Shown piece by piece: positions 1 through 8,500 of a stretch of DNA of 21,495 nucleotides; position 1 is the stretch's first letter, and each line of letters opens with the position of its first letter. The notes under the pieces were generated by a model. It was given only the letters and a program-made list of their open reading frames with translations. It was not told where the DNA came from and did no database searches. The DNA is from Nitratifractor sp. GTDB lineage: Bacteria; Campylobacterota; Campylobacteria; Campylobacterales; Sulfurovaceae. The stretch lies in the NCBI GenBank assembly GCA_024762845.1, contig JANTGQ010000002.1, positions 1-21,495 of the forward strand, written 5' to 3'. A program made the translations under genes and the position numbers.

Positions 1-622
1 TAATAACCTGCACAATAGACTGTTGCACCTCTGCCATCTCTGGTGGTACATTTGGATTACCTGATACATCTATATTTTGTGCCTGTATCTCAATTTCGAT
101 TTTTAAATGGTCTAAGTCTCCATTTGCCAGTTGCTCTTGCTTACGTGCAAAAGCTCTGTCGTAATCGGCAAGCTTTTCGTCGCTAGCACCGGATGGAAGG
201 GGAGGGAGGAGTTTTTCAATAATCTTATTCTCTACAAAAGCCTCTATCTTCTCTTTGTTTCTCTCAGCTTCCTCTTTTTTAGCTAAAGCGTATGCTTCGA
301 GTGCCAAGTCGCGCACCATCGACTCTACATCTCTACCAACATATCCAACCTCTGTATATTTGCTCGCTTCTACCTTAACAAAAGGAAGACGCATCATTTT
401 TGCAAGGCGTCTAGCTATCTCTGTTTTACCAACACCTGTGCTTCCAATCATTAGGATATTTTTTGGTGTTACCTCTTGTGCCATTACTTCATCTAGTTGC
501 ATTCTACGCCATCTGTTACGTAGTGCAATCGCAATAACTTTTTTGGCATTTCCCTGACCAATTACATATTTGTCTAGATACCCTACAATCTCTTTAGGGG
601 TCATATTGCTACTGTTACTCAC
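1..622 (-). CDS. hslU: HslU, ATPase subunit of the HslVU protease (5' part; gene runs off the left edge)
   Basis: HslU is the AAA+ unfoldase that feeds substrates to the HslV peptidase in the cytoplasm. About 207 codons are present. The translation shows TPKEIVGYLDKYVIGQ near the start, a Walker A GSTGVGKT at residues 60-67, and the pore segment EVGYVGRDVES, all typical of HslU. The rest of the ATPase domain lies beyond base 1. I chose the GTG at 622-620, because GGAG lies 8 bases upstream and this start overlaps the hslV stop by one base (TAGTG). The alternative ATG at 604-602 would begin at MTPKE and has no visible ribosome binding site. E. coli HslU also carries a few residues before MTPRE. 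The gene is translationally coupled to hslV and rplI upstream. Identity is near certain; the exact start is inferred. Confidence 0.96.
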   Translation of the reverse strand, partial: MSNSSNMTPKEIVGYLDKYVIGQGNAKKVIAIALRNRWRRMQLDEVMAQEVTPKNILMIGSTGVGKTEIARRLAKMMRLPFVKVEASKYTEVGYVGRDVESMVRDLALEAYALAKKEEAERNKEKIEAFVENKIIEKLLPPLPSGASDEKLADYDRAFARKQEQLANGDLDHLKIEIEIQAQNIDVSGNPNVPPEMAEVQQSIVQVI

Positions 623-1155
623 TATTTTAACTCCAATGTCTTAATGTTTGTGTTTGTATAGATACAGAGCTCACCTGCAATTTTCAGGCTCTCCTTTACA
701 AGTTCTAATGGCTCTAAATTACTATGTTTCTTAAGTGCTCTTGCAGCTGAAATAGCAAAGTTTCCACCACTTCCTATAGAAGCTATCTCTCCATCTTCTG
801 GCTCTACTACATCGCCTGTTCCGCTAAGTATAAATATATGCTCTTTGTTTAGTACTAGCATCATAGCTTCTAGTTGGCGTAGGTGTTTATCGCCACGCCA
901 CTGTTTTGCAAACTCGATAACCGACTTTAACAGATCACCTCTCTTTTCACTTAAGATTCCTTCGAACATATCAAAAAGTCTAAAGGCGTCTGCTGTGCTT
1001 CCTGCGAATCCGGCTAAAATTTTTCCATTATAGAGTGTACGGATTTTAGTAGCATTGCCTTTTAGAATAGCATTTCCAAAAGTTACCTGCCCATCACCGC
1101 CTATAACAGCGCCATCTTTACTTTTATATGCAAGTATTGTAGTTGCATCAAACAT
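622..1155 (-). CDS. hslV: HslV, peptidase subunit of the HslVU (ClpYQ) protease
   Basis: HslV is a proteasome-beta-type threonine peptidase that forms a dodecamer capped by HslU rings and degrades proteins in the cytoplasm. The 177 residues match the family length. The signature GGDGQVTFGN (about 19-28), the segment LAGFAGSTADAF, and the C-terminal AGELCIYTNTNI are all present. The nucleophile should be the first Thr of TT at residues 5-6, so a short MFDA leader must be removed. Many HslV proteins start directly as M-TT; Campylobacter and Helicobacter homologues, as I remember them, carry a similar four-residue leader. The start codon overlaps the rplI stop by one base (TAATG), and hslU follows with another one-base overlap, so the three genes are probably one transcript. 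Confidence 0.97.
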   Translation of the reverse strand: MFDATTILAYKSKDGAVIGGDGQVTFGNAILKGNATKIRTLYNGKILAGFAGSTADAFRLFDMFEGILSEKRGDLLKSVIEFAKQWRGDKHLRQLEAMMLVLNKEHIFILSGTGDVVEPEDGEIASIGSGGNFAISAARALKKHSNLEPLELVKESLKIAGELCIYTNTNIKTLELK

Positions 1156-1604
1156 TAGGCTTGCACTCCTTCGACTAAGAGTTTTAGAGTAGCATGGATA
1201 CCGTGACCTAGTTTGATATCGATTTCATGAAGCCCCTCACTTTTTATTGCTTTTTTAAGGTTGATACTCTTTTTATCTATCTCTACATCCCACTGTTGTT
1301 TAAGTTCATTAGCAATACAGTTGTTTGTAACAGAACCTCGTATTCCAACTGGGGCACTCTCTCTTTCTACCTTTAGCTCGTTTGATTCAATTTTGTTTTT
1401 ATAAGCCTCTAGTGTCGCAATTTCAGCGGCAAGTGCAGCTGCCTGGTTAGCTTTTTCCTCTTCCCATTTGGCTACAACCTCTGGAGTTGCCAGTTTCGCC
1501 AAACCTTTATTAATTAAAAAGTTTTGTCCATACCCATCTTTGACCTCTTTAATTTCACCAGCTTTGCCCAAACTTTTTACATCTTTTATTAATAATACAC
1601 GCAT
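1155..1604 (-). CDS. rplI: 50S ribosomal protein L9
   Basis: L9 binds 23S rRNA through its N-terminal domain and reaches away from the ribosome on a long helix. The 149 residues are the usual length. The N-terminal domain (MRVLLIKDVKSLGKAGEIKE, then DGYGQNFLI) is typical. A charged helix at about 41-80 follows, then a C-terminal domain with GIRGSVTNNCIA (88-99). A good Shine-Dalgarno (AAAGGA) sits about 6 bases before the ATG. It is the first gene of a minus-strand unit with hslV and hslU and is divergent from the M3 peptidase gene. The 68 bases between the two must hold both promoters, but I could not place either -10 box confidently. Confidence 0.97.
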   Translation of the reverse strand: MRVLLIKDVKSLGKAGEIKEVKDGYGQNFLINKGLAKLATPEVVAKWEEEKANQAAALAAEIATLEAYKNKIESNELKVERESAPVGIRGSVTNNCIANELKQQWDVEIDKKSINLKKAIKSEGLHEIDIKLGHGIHATLKLLVEGVQA

Positions 1605-1672
1605 AATTTATCCTTTTAAAATAGTTTTTATAGTATTTTATCTAAAAAATAGAGTTTTAAAAAGAGGTGTAG

Positions 1673-3616
1673 ATGTTTGAGGAATTTAAAGTAGATAATC
1701 TAGAGGCGTTTCCGGCAAAATTAAATGAAATGCTTGAAGTTCAAAAAAAAGAGATAGAAGATTTGGCTGTGAATGCAAAAAGCTATAAAGAGGCAATTGT
1801 AAAGATGGATGAGCTCTCTGAGGAGCTCGAGACTTTTTTTACACCATTGAGTCACTTAAACAGTGTGCTAAACTCTAAAGAGACGCAAAAAGCGTACGAA
1901 GAGTCACTTCCACTACTTTCGAAATTTTCGAGTTTTATAGCACAAAACGAAAAGCTTTACGAAAAGATAAAGTCTCTTACTCCCGAAGATGACCTGCAAA
2001 AAAGAGTCTTAGATTTAGAACGTAGAGACTTTGTACTCTCAGGTGCAGAGCTCAATGTTGATGATAAAAAAGCATTAGAGAATATAAATTTGAGACTGAG
2101 TGAACTGAGTAACCAATTTAGTCAAAATCTACTCGATGCAACCAACGAATATGAACTACTTATAAAAGATGCCAGCGATGTAGAGGGTTTGCCACAAAGC
2201 GATATTGAAGCAGCAAAAGTAGAAAAAGATGGGGAGAGTTACTATAGGTTTACGCTTCAGATGCCAAGTTACATCGCATATATGACCTATGGACCAAATA
2301 GAGAGTATAGAGAACAACTCTATAGAGCCTACAATACAAGAGCTCCGCAAAACCAAGAGGTTATAGACGAAATCTTAGAGCTAAAACTTAAAAAAGCAAA
2401 TCTACTAGGGTATAAAACTTACGCAGAGTATGCACTGCAGACCAGAGATGCTTCAAGCGAGGAGGAGGTTCTTACCTTCTTAAACCAACTTGTAAAAGCA
2501 AGCAGAAACCAGGCTATCAAAGAGGTGGAGCAACTGCAAAAGTTTGCCAAAGAGTTAGACGATATAGAGCAGTTGCAAAGTTATGACCTTGCCTACTACA
2601 GCGAAAAAATAAAAAAGAGTCTCTTTGCATTTGATGAAGCAGAGACAAAGCCATATTTTGAGAAAAATGCCACTCTACAAGGTATGCTTAACTTAGTAAG
2701 TACACTTTTTGACATAAGTTTTCAAGAGGTAAAAACTCCAGTATGGCACGATAGTGTAAAAGTTTACGAGATAACAGAAGAGGGGAATGCAGTAGCAAGA
2801 ATCTATTTTGACCTTGAAGCAAGAGAGAGTAAAAGAGGTGGCGCCTGGATGCACAATTGGCAAAGCTACTTTCAAGATAGTAGAGAGCAGATACACTTGC
2901 CATCTGCTTTTGTTGTAGGTAACTTTGCAGCAGCAACTGCAGAGCAGCCAAGCCTTTTACGCCACGATGATGTTGTAACACTTTTTCACGAAATGGGGCA
3001 TGCAATACACCACCTCTTTAGTAAAGTTACACATCGCAGTATTAGTGGAATAGAGGGAGTAAGCTGGGATGTTGTAGAGTTTCCATCACAATTTTTGGAG
3101 AACTTTGCGTATGAAGCAGCTATATTAAAGAGTTTTGCAAAACATTACAAAAGTGGAGAGTCAATACCAGAGGCGTTGCTGCATAAGATAAAAGAGACAA
3201 AAAACTTTCAGGCAGCAATGGCGATGCTTAGACAGTTGGAGTTTGCACTTTTTGACTTTACACTTCACCAAAAACTCTATCAAGGAGAAGAGGTTAATGC
3301 CCTTATCAGCACAATACGTGAGCAGACAGCAATTATTAAACCACCTCTCTTTGTGCGATTTGAGCATGGCTTTGCACATATTTTTGCCGGGGGATATGCG
3401 GCAGGGTACTATAGTTACAAATGGGCAGAGGTATTTAGTGCAGATGCCTTTTTTGCGTGCTTGGAAGATGGTAACTTTAATCTTAAAAGAGCCAAAGAGT
3501 ATAAAGAGCACATCTTAGAAAAGGGTGCAAGCAGAGATATGAGCCAACTCTACCATGAGTGGCTAGGCAAGCGACCACAAACCGATTCTTTGATAAAATT
3601 GTACGATATCCAATAG
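1673..3616 (+). CDS. prlC: M3 family zinc oligopeptidase (oligopeptidase A type)
   Basis: This is a cytoplasmic metallopeptidase that cleaves short peptides, probably the products of larger proteases. The 647 residues are close to E. coli PrlC/OpdA (about 680). The zinc motif HEMGH is at 439-443. The third ligand should be E469 in GVSWDVVEFPSQFLENF, spaced 26 residues after H443 as I recall for OpdA. The substrate-binding segment HIFAGGYAAGYYSYKW (about 569-584) is conserved with that protein. The N-terminal half is the long helical lid typical of M3. The ATG is preceded by AGAGG. The GNAT and membrane-protein genes follow on the same strand. The M3A (OpdA) rather than M3B (PepF) assignment rests on the motifs around E469 and 569-584; the gene symbol is by analogy. 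Confidence 0.9.
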   Translation: MFEEFKVDNLEAFPAKLNEMLEVQKKEIEDLAVNAKSYKEAIVKMDELSEELETFFTPLSHLNSVLNSKETQKAYEESLPLLSKFSSFIAQNEKLYEKIKSLTPEDDLQKRVLDLERRDFVLSGAELNVDDKKALENINLRLSELSNQFSQNLLDATNEYELLIKDASDVEGLPQSDIEAAKVEKDGESYYRFTLQMPSYIAYMTYGPNREYREQLYRAYNTRAPQNQEVIDEILELKLKKANLLGYKTYAEYALQTRDASSEEEVLTFLNQLVKASRNQAIKEVEQLQKFAKELDDIEQLQSYDLAYYSEKIKKSLFAFDEAETKPYFEKNATLQGMLNLVSTLFDISFQEVKTPVWHDSVKVYEITEEGNAVARIYFDLEARESKRGGAWMHNWQSYFQDSREQIHLPSAFVVGNFAAATAEQPSLLRHDDVVTLFHEMGHAIHHLFSKVTHRSISGIEGVSWDVVEFPSQFLENFAYEAAILKSFAKHYKSGESIPEALLHKIKETKNFQAAMAMLRQLEFALFDFTLHQKLYQGEEVNALISTIREQTAIIKPPLFVRFEHGFAHIFAGGYAAGYYSYKWAEVFSADAFFACLEDGNFNLKRAKEYKEHILEKGASRDMSQLYHEWLGKRPQTDSLIKLYDIQ

Positions 3617-3637
3617 TAGACTGGGAAGCAATTTATT

Positions 3638-4126
3638 ATGAAGATACGAGAAGCCAAGCAGAGCGATTTTAATCAAATATGGAAATTTTTTAAAACGATT
3701 ATTGAGGCTGGTGAGAGTTATCCCTATCCATCTAATATGAGCAAAGAGGAAGCAGAAGCTGAGTGGATGATGCCACCTAAAAGAGTATTTGTAGCAAGTA
3801 AAAATGAACAGATAGTTGGAACTTACTATATAAAACCTAATCAACCAGGTAGGGGTGCTCATGTATGTAACTGTGGGTATATGGTTTCATCATCAGCTCA
3901 AGGGAGAGGTATTGCCACAAAACTTTGTGAAGATTCTCAAAAAAAAGCAGTAGCACTTGGATTTAAAGCGATGCAGTTTAATCTAGTTGTCTCTACTAAT
4001 GAAGTAGCGCTACATCTATGGAGCAAGCTCGGCTTTGAGAGAGTTGGTCGTTTGCCAAAAGCATTTTTACATGCTGGCAAAGGCTATGTTGATGCATTTG
4101 TAATGTACAAATGGCTTGAGAAATAG
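3638..4126 (+). CDS. GNAT family N-acetyltransferase
   Basis: The protein transfers an acetyl group from acetyl-CoA to an unknown amine. The 162 residues form one GNAT domain. The acetyl-CoA pyrophosphate loop QGRGIA is at 88-93, after the beta-4 strand GYMVSSSA. A motif B-like segment STNEVALHLWSKLGFERVGRLPKAF follows. The run HVCNCGYMVSS and then FNLVVSTN...LW.KLGF.RVG resembles the fungal Mpr1/azetidine-carboxylate acetyltransferase branch more than the Rim or ribosomal types. That is a resemblance by eye, not a substrate assignment. The gene lies 21 bases after the oligopeptidase gene, with GGAAG about 9 bases before ATG, so co-transcription is likely. Confidence 0.88.
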   Translation: MKIREAKQSDFNQIWKFFKTIIEAGESYPYPSNMSKEEAEAEWMMPPKRVFVASKNEQIVGTYYIKPNQPGRGAHVCNCGYMVSSSAQGRGIATKLCEDSQKKAVALGFKAMQFNLVVSTNEVALHLWSKLGFERVGRLPKAFLHAGKGYVDAFVMYKWLEK

Positions 4127-4147
4127 CAAGATAAAGGGGAATTAATT

Positions 4148-4678
4148 TTGTTTAAGAGTAAAGATTTTAATATGTTGCTTCTTTTGACAGTACTAATTTT
4201 GGCAATTTTGGGATTAGGTATCTATACGAGCCCAACATATACTCAAAAGATGCAACTAATCAATTCAATTATCTACTTTGCAGCGGTGCTTTTTATCGCA
4301 TCTGTTACACTTATAGTCCTCTGGCACGGTTTTAAACACTTTGCACTTATGTTGGCAATAATACTAGGTGCCATTATTTCGCTACTTGGTATTGAAGCTG
4401 GTATAATAGCTGTGGTGATGACATATGTAATATGGGGTTTTACATTCTCTATCGAGATGCTTTTAGCGCACAATGGGGTAGAGGGAGCAATTGTATGGTT
4501 TAAAAAACACTATACTACAAAAAGTTTTGCAGTAGAATATAGGGTATTTTACCCGATGATGCTTACTATGTATATCTTTTTAGAGGTAATTCCAGGCATT
4601 TTATATCAAGAGGCAATATTGGATTTTAACCCAAAAGAGCTCTATAAAGCGATGTATAATGAGTTAAAGAAGGGCTAG
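4148..4678 (+). CDS. small multi-pass membrane protein of unknown function
   Basis: I do not recognise this 176-residue protein. It has four clear hydrophobic segments, at about 9-27, 37-60, 64-82 and 83-105. A weaker one at 134-153 (YPMMLTMYIFLEVIPGILY) follows a basic, loop-like stretch (WFKKHYTTKS). It is probably an inner-membrane protein. The start is TTG, supported by AAAGGGGA about 7 bases upstream; the next in-frame ATG (4172) would cut into the first hydrophobic segment. It lies 21 bases after the GNAT gene on the same strand and is probably the last gene of that operon. The next gene is convergent, only 23 bases away, with no clear terminator between them. No catalytic motif is visible. 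Confidence 0.75.
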   Translation: MFKSKDFNMLLLLTVLILAILGLGIYTSPTYTQKMQLINSIIYFAAVLFIASVTLIVLWHGFKHFALMLAIILGAIISLLGIEAGIIAVVMTYVIWGFTFSIEMLLAHNGVEGAIVWFKKHYTTKSFAVEYRVFYPMMLTMYIFLEVIPGILYQEAILDFNPKELYKAMYNELKKG

Positions 4679-4701
4679 GAGAGTCTCTTGTTGGTTCTTT
4701 T

Positions 4702-5085
4702 TTAACTCTTTGGCAAAGAGTTGAGCCTCTTGCTTAAAACTTCTATAAAAGTTTCAAAAGAGGGTAATTCCAAAGAGAACTCTCTTGTTGCCTCTTCCCA
4801 GGTTGTTTTAGGAAAATAGGGATCGTTTTTAAAGCGTGCAATAATATGCCAGTGCATATGTGGTAGCATGTTTCCAAAACTTGCAATATTTATCTTATCA
4901 GGTGCATAGTATTCTATCATTACACGCTCTATTGTCTCTATTAGTTGGTACATTTGCTGCTTTACATCTTCTGGAAGTTCACTCAACTCTTTATACTTTA
5001 CAGCAGTAAAAAGTTTCAGCCATGGAAGTTTGTTATCGTGTTGCTGGATGTAAAAGTTACTATTTTTCCATACTATCTTTTCCAA
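4702..5085 (-). CDS. HIT family (histidine triad) nucleotide hydrolase
   Basis: HIT proteins hydrolyse or transfer nucleotidyl groups from nucleotide phosphates. The 127 residues carry the triad HMHWHII at 76-82, which fits H-x-H-x-H-x-x with the middle histidines as the catalytic site. GNMLPHMHWHIIARF is a typical context for the bacterial diadenosine tetraphosphate hydrolase-like branch. The start is TTG at 5085-5083, with GGAG six bases upstream. It follows the YrdC-like gene by 14 bases and is probably last in the carB transcript. A perfect 8-bp hairpin overlaps its stop codon, but no U tract follows. The substrate cannot be named from sequence. Confidence 0.88.
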   Translation of the reverse strand: MEKIVWKNSNFYIQQHDNKLPWLKLFTAVKYKELSELPEDVKQQMYQLIETIERVMIEYYAPDKINIASFGNMLPHMHWHIIARFKNDPYFPKTTWEEATREFSLELPSFETFIEVLSKRLNSLPKS

Positions 5086-5099
5086 ATACTACTCCGGAT

Positions 5100-5525
5100 T
5101 TATCTAATTTTTTTTATCTTCTGCTTACCAATTTTGAAAATTTTTGATGGTTTAGAGTCCACACCTAGAGGGTAGACAATAATATCGGCATGTTCATATG
5201 CATACTCAAAGTTATACTCTTGAGCACTTTTATTTGCAGAGCTTGTGAAAGCACTCTCTAACCTATCCATAAGAAGATTGTGACGTTTATCTTTAACTAT
5301 TCTAAAAGAGTACTCTTGACTAATTACAAATGTACTTTTTTTTGCCCTTCTAGCAACTCTTCTAAATTGTTTTGGAACTCTTTTTCTTAAATGTTTTAGA
5401 GATCCCAATGCCTCTATATATTTTTTGTCTTTTTGACGACTTTTTGCTCTATCTATCGCCTTACTCTCTTTAGATACAAAACCAATAGTTGTATCTGTAT
5501 CTGTTAAAAAAAGAGCATCACGCAT
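5100..5525 (-). CDS. short Sua5/YciO/YrdC-like protein
   Basis: The 141-residue protein looks like a reduced YrdC-fold protein. The N-terminal TDTDTTIGF corresponds to the PTDTVYGL strand of the family. SSANKSAQ near the end corresponds to the TSAN(K)SG motif, and SKIFKIG to the SxI motif. True TsaC and Sua5, which make threonylcarbamoyl-AMP for tRNA t6A, are longer (about 190 and 340 residues). Similar short proteins occur in Campylobacter and Helicobacter, as I recall, and a genuine TsaC probably lies elsewhere. I prefer the ATG at 5525, which overlaps the carB stop by 8 bases and puts TDTDTT close to the N-terminus. An in-frame ATG at 5549 would give 149 residues. The protein is strongly basic (many RR and KK pairs), so RNA binding is possible but unproven. 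Confidence 0.75.
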   Translation of the reverse strand: MRDALFLTDTDTTIGFVSKESKAIDRAKSRQKDKKYIEALGSLKHLRKRVPKQFRRVARRAKKSTFVISQEYSFRIVKDKRHNLLMDRLESAFTSSANKSAQEYNFEYAYEHADIIVYPLGVDSKPSKIFKIGKQKIKKIR

Positions 5526-8500
5526 CACGAAGATAGTCTTGGAGAGCATTTGGCTCTATTGTACCGCTGTTTTCCTTTAGCGATTTAACAGCCAATGCAG
5601 CTGCTTTTGCTGCCGCTAAAGTAGTAAAATATGCTACATTGTTAGAGAGTACACTCTGTCTTATTTTTTTGGCATCACTTTTACTGGCATTATTGTCGCT
5701 GGTATTTATTGCTATTGCAATTTCATTATTGCGAATCATATCATCAATATTTGGACGCCCTTCGCTAAGTTTTAGTACAAGAGTACTCTCTATCCCTGCC
5801 GCTTGGAGTGCTAAGTGTGTTCCTTTTGTTGCAACAATACTAAAACCGAGCTCATGGTAGAGCTCACCAATCTCTTTAGCAAATTGTTTGTCATTTTCAG
5901 TCAAAGAGATAAATATATTACCATCTAAAGGAATAATATTCTTAGAGGCAAATTGACTTTTGGCAAAACTCATACCAAAATCTTTGCTAATACCCATCAC
6001 TTCACCTGTTGACTTCATCTCTGGTCCCAATATTAAGTCTGAACCCGGTAATTTATTAAATGGAAAAACAGCCTCTTTTACTGCTACATGACCTTTTAGA
6101 ATAGGTTTCATTGGTGTAGCATTAAAATCTACAACGTTAAATCTATCATAGTATTTTAGAGCTGCTTTCAAGTCTTGCTCTACCATAACCATTGTAGCAA
6201 CTTTTGCCAAAGGCAAGCCTGTTGCTTTGGATACAAATGGTACAGTTCGAGAAGCTCTAGGGTTTACTTCGATAAGATAGACTTCGTTTTCAAAAATTGC
6301 GTACTGGATATTAAGTAGACCAATTACACCAAGCTTGAGCGCAATTTGCATAGTCTGCTCTTCTATAACTTTAATTAATTCATCAGAGATAGAGAGAGTA
6401 GGGAGGATACATGCACTATCTCCAGAGTGGATACCTGCCTCTTCAATATGCTGCATTAAAGAGCCGATGTAGACATCTTTTCCATCACAAATTGCGTCAA
6501 TATCAAGCTCTATTGCATTATTCAAAAATTTATCAATTAATACAGGAGATTCGTTAGAAACTTCTACCGCCTCATCCATATACTCTTTTAATTCACTATC
6601 GCTATAGACTGTTCTCATAGCGCGACCACCGAGAACAAAGCTTGGTCTTACAAGTACTGGGTAGCCAATTTTATTAGCAATAATCAAAGCTTCCTCTTTT
6701 GTAAAGGCAGTTCCATTTTTTGGCTGTTTAAGACCAAGTTCTTTAATAAAAGTAGAAAATTTTTCTCTATCTTCAGCCATATCGATAACTTTTGCTGATG
6801 TACCAATTATTTTTGCACCAATCTCTGTTAGTTTCTTTGCAAGTTTTAGTGGAGTTTGACCACCAAAATGGACAATAATACCATCTGGGTTTTCATGCTC
6901 TATTACGTTTCTGACATGTTCAAAGTCTATTGGTTCAAAGTAGAGTATATCACTTGTATCATAATCTGTAGAGACTGTCTCAGGGTTACAGTTATACATA
7001 ATAGATTTTATACCCATATCTTTTAGGGTAAATGCAGCATGGACACAGCAGTAGTCAAACTCTATTCCCTGCCCAATTCTGTTTGGACCACCACCAATAA
7101 TAAGAACTTTTTTATCACTCTCTTTAGTAGGGTTTGTTTGGGTAAGGCTAGCAGAGACACTTGTACTAGAGTAGAGATATGGTGTAAGCGCTTTAAACTC
7201 GGCGGCACAAGTATCAACTTCATTAAAGTGCTGTATTATATTGTGTTTCACTCTTCTTGCATAAATATCATTTTCACTAAGCGTCGTATTCTCTTCTTTA
7301 TTAATAAGCTCCGCAATTATAGCATCGCTAAAGCCTTCACTTTTGAGAGCTCTTAGTTGTGATGGACTCTCAAGTGTTTTGATACTTATCTCTTTCTCTC
7401 GTATCGACAACTCTTCAAACTGGTATAAAAACCAAGGGTCTATTTTGCAAAGCTCAAATAACTCTTTGGTACTTTTTCCTCGCCGTAATGCCTCCATAAG
7501 ATAGAGAATTCTATTGCTGTTTGGTCGACGAATCTCTCTAGTGAGTTCTTCATCACTACAGTCGATGCTGTTAAACCCTGTAAGGTCTGTTTCGAGGGAG
7601 ACAAGTGCTTTTTGAAATGACTCTTTAAACGTTCTTCCAATACTCATAACTTCACCCACAGATTTCATCGCAGTCGTAAGGGTAGAGTCGGCAAGTGGAA
7701 ATTTTTCAAAAGTAAAACGAGGTATTTTAGTGACAATATAGTCAATGACCGGTTCAAAACTAGCAGGTGTCCCTGTAATATCATTTGTAATCTCGTCTAG
7801 TGTATATCCAACAGCCAATAGAGTTGCCACTTTTGCAATCGGATACCCCGTAGCTTTGGATGCAAGTGCCGAAGATCGACTTACACGTGGGTTCATTTCG
7901 ATTACAATCATTCTTCCACTTTTTGGATCTATAGAAAACTGTACATTACTGCCACCTGTATCAACACCTATCTCTCTTAATATTTTAAAGCTTGCATCTC
8001 TCATGCGTTGGTACTCTTTATCTGTTAAAGTCAGTGCCGGAGCAATTGTAATGGAGTCACCAGTATGCACACCCATTGGATCGAGATTTTCAATAGAGCA
8101 GACTATGATACAGTTATCATTTCTGTCTCGAATAACCTCCATCTCATACTCTTTCCATCCTAAAAGAGACTCTTCAATTAAAATCTCATTTATAGGGCTC
8201 GCTTCTAAACCATTTTTTGCAATCTGCTTGAATTCGTCTATATTATAAGCGACTCCACTGCCTCCACCCGCGAGCGTATAAGAGGCTCGTATAATAAGAG
8301 GGAATCCAATATTCGTAGCTGCCAAAAGAGCCTCATCCATATTATATGCATACTGAGAGTGAGGAAGATCCATACCAATCTTTATCATCGCCTCTTTAAA
8401 AGCTTGTCTATCTTCACCTTTTTTTATAGCTGCCGGATTTGCACCTAGAAACTCTACGCCATTAAGCATTCCTTTTTCATGCATGCTCATTGCTACATTA

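Noticed and set aside
4704..4722. Perfect hairpin AACTCTTT-GGC-AAAGAGTT as a terminator between the convergent genes
   Set aside because: It overlaps the stop codon of the HIT gene. On the minus strand the stem is followed by A residues, and on the plus strand by GAGCC, so neither direction has the needed T tract.
5526..5549. Upstream ATG of the YrdC-like gene as the true start
   Set aside because: It would add eight residues (MLSKTIFV) that do not fit the family and deepen the carB overlap, with no better ribosome site. It cannot be fully excluded.
7745..8248. 167-codon plus-strand frame opposite carB
   Set aside because: It lies wholly inside carB on the other strand, with no ribosome site and no recognisable motif; carB is conserved throughout.
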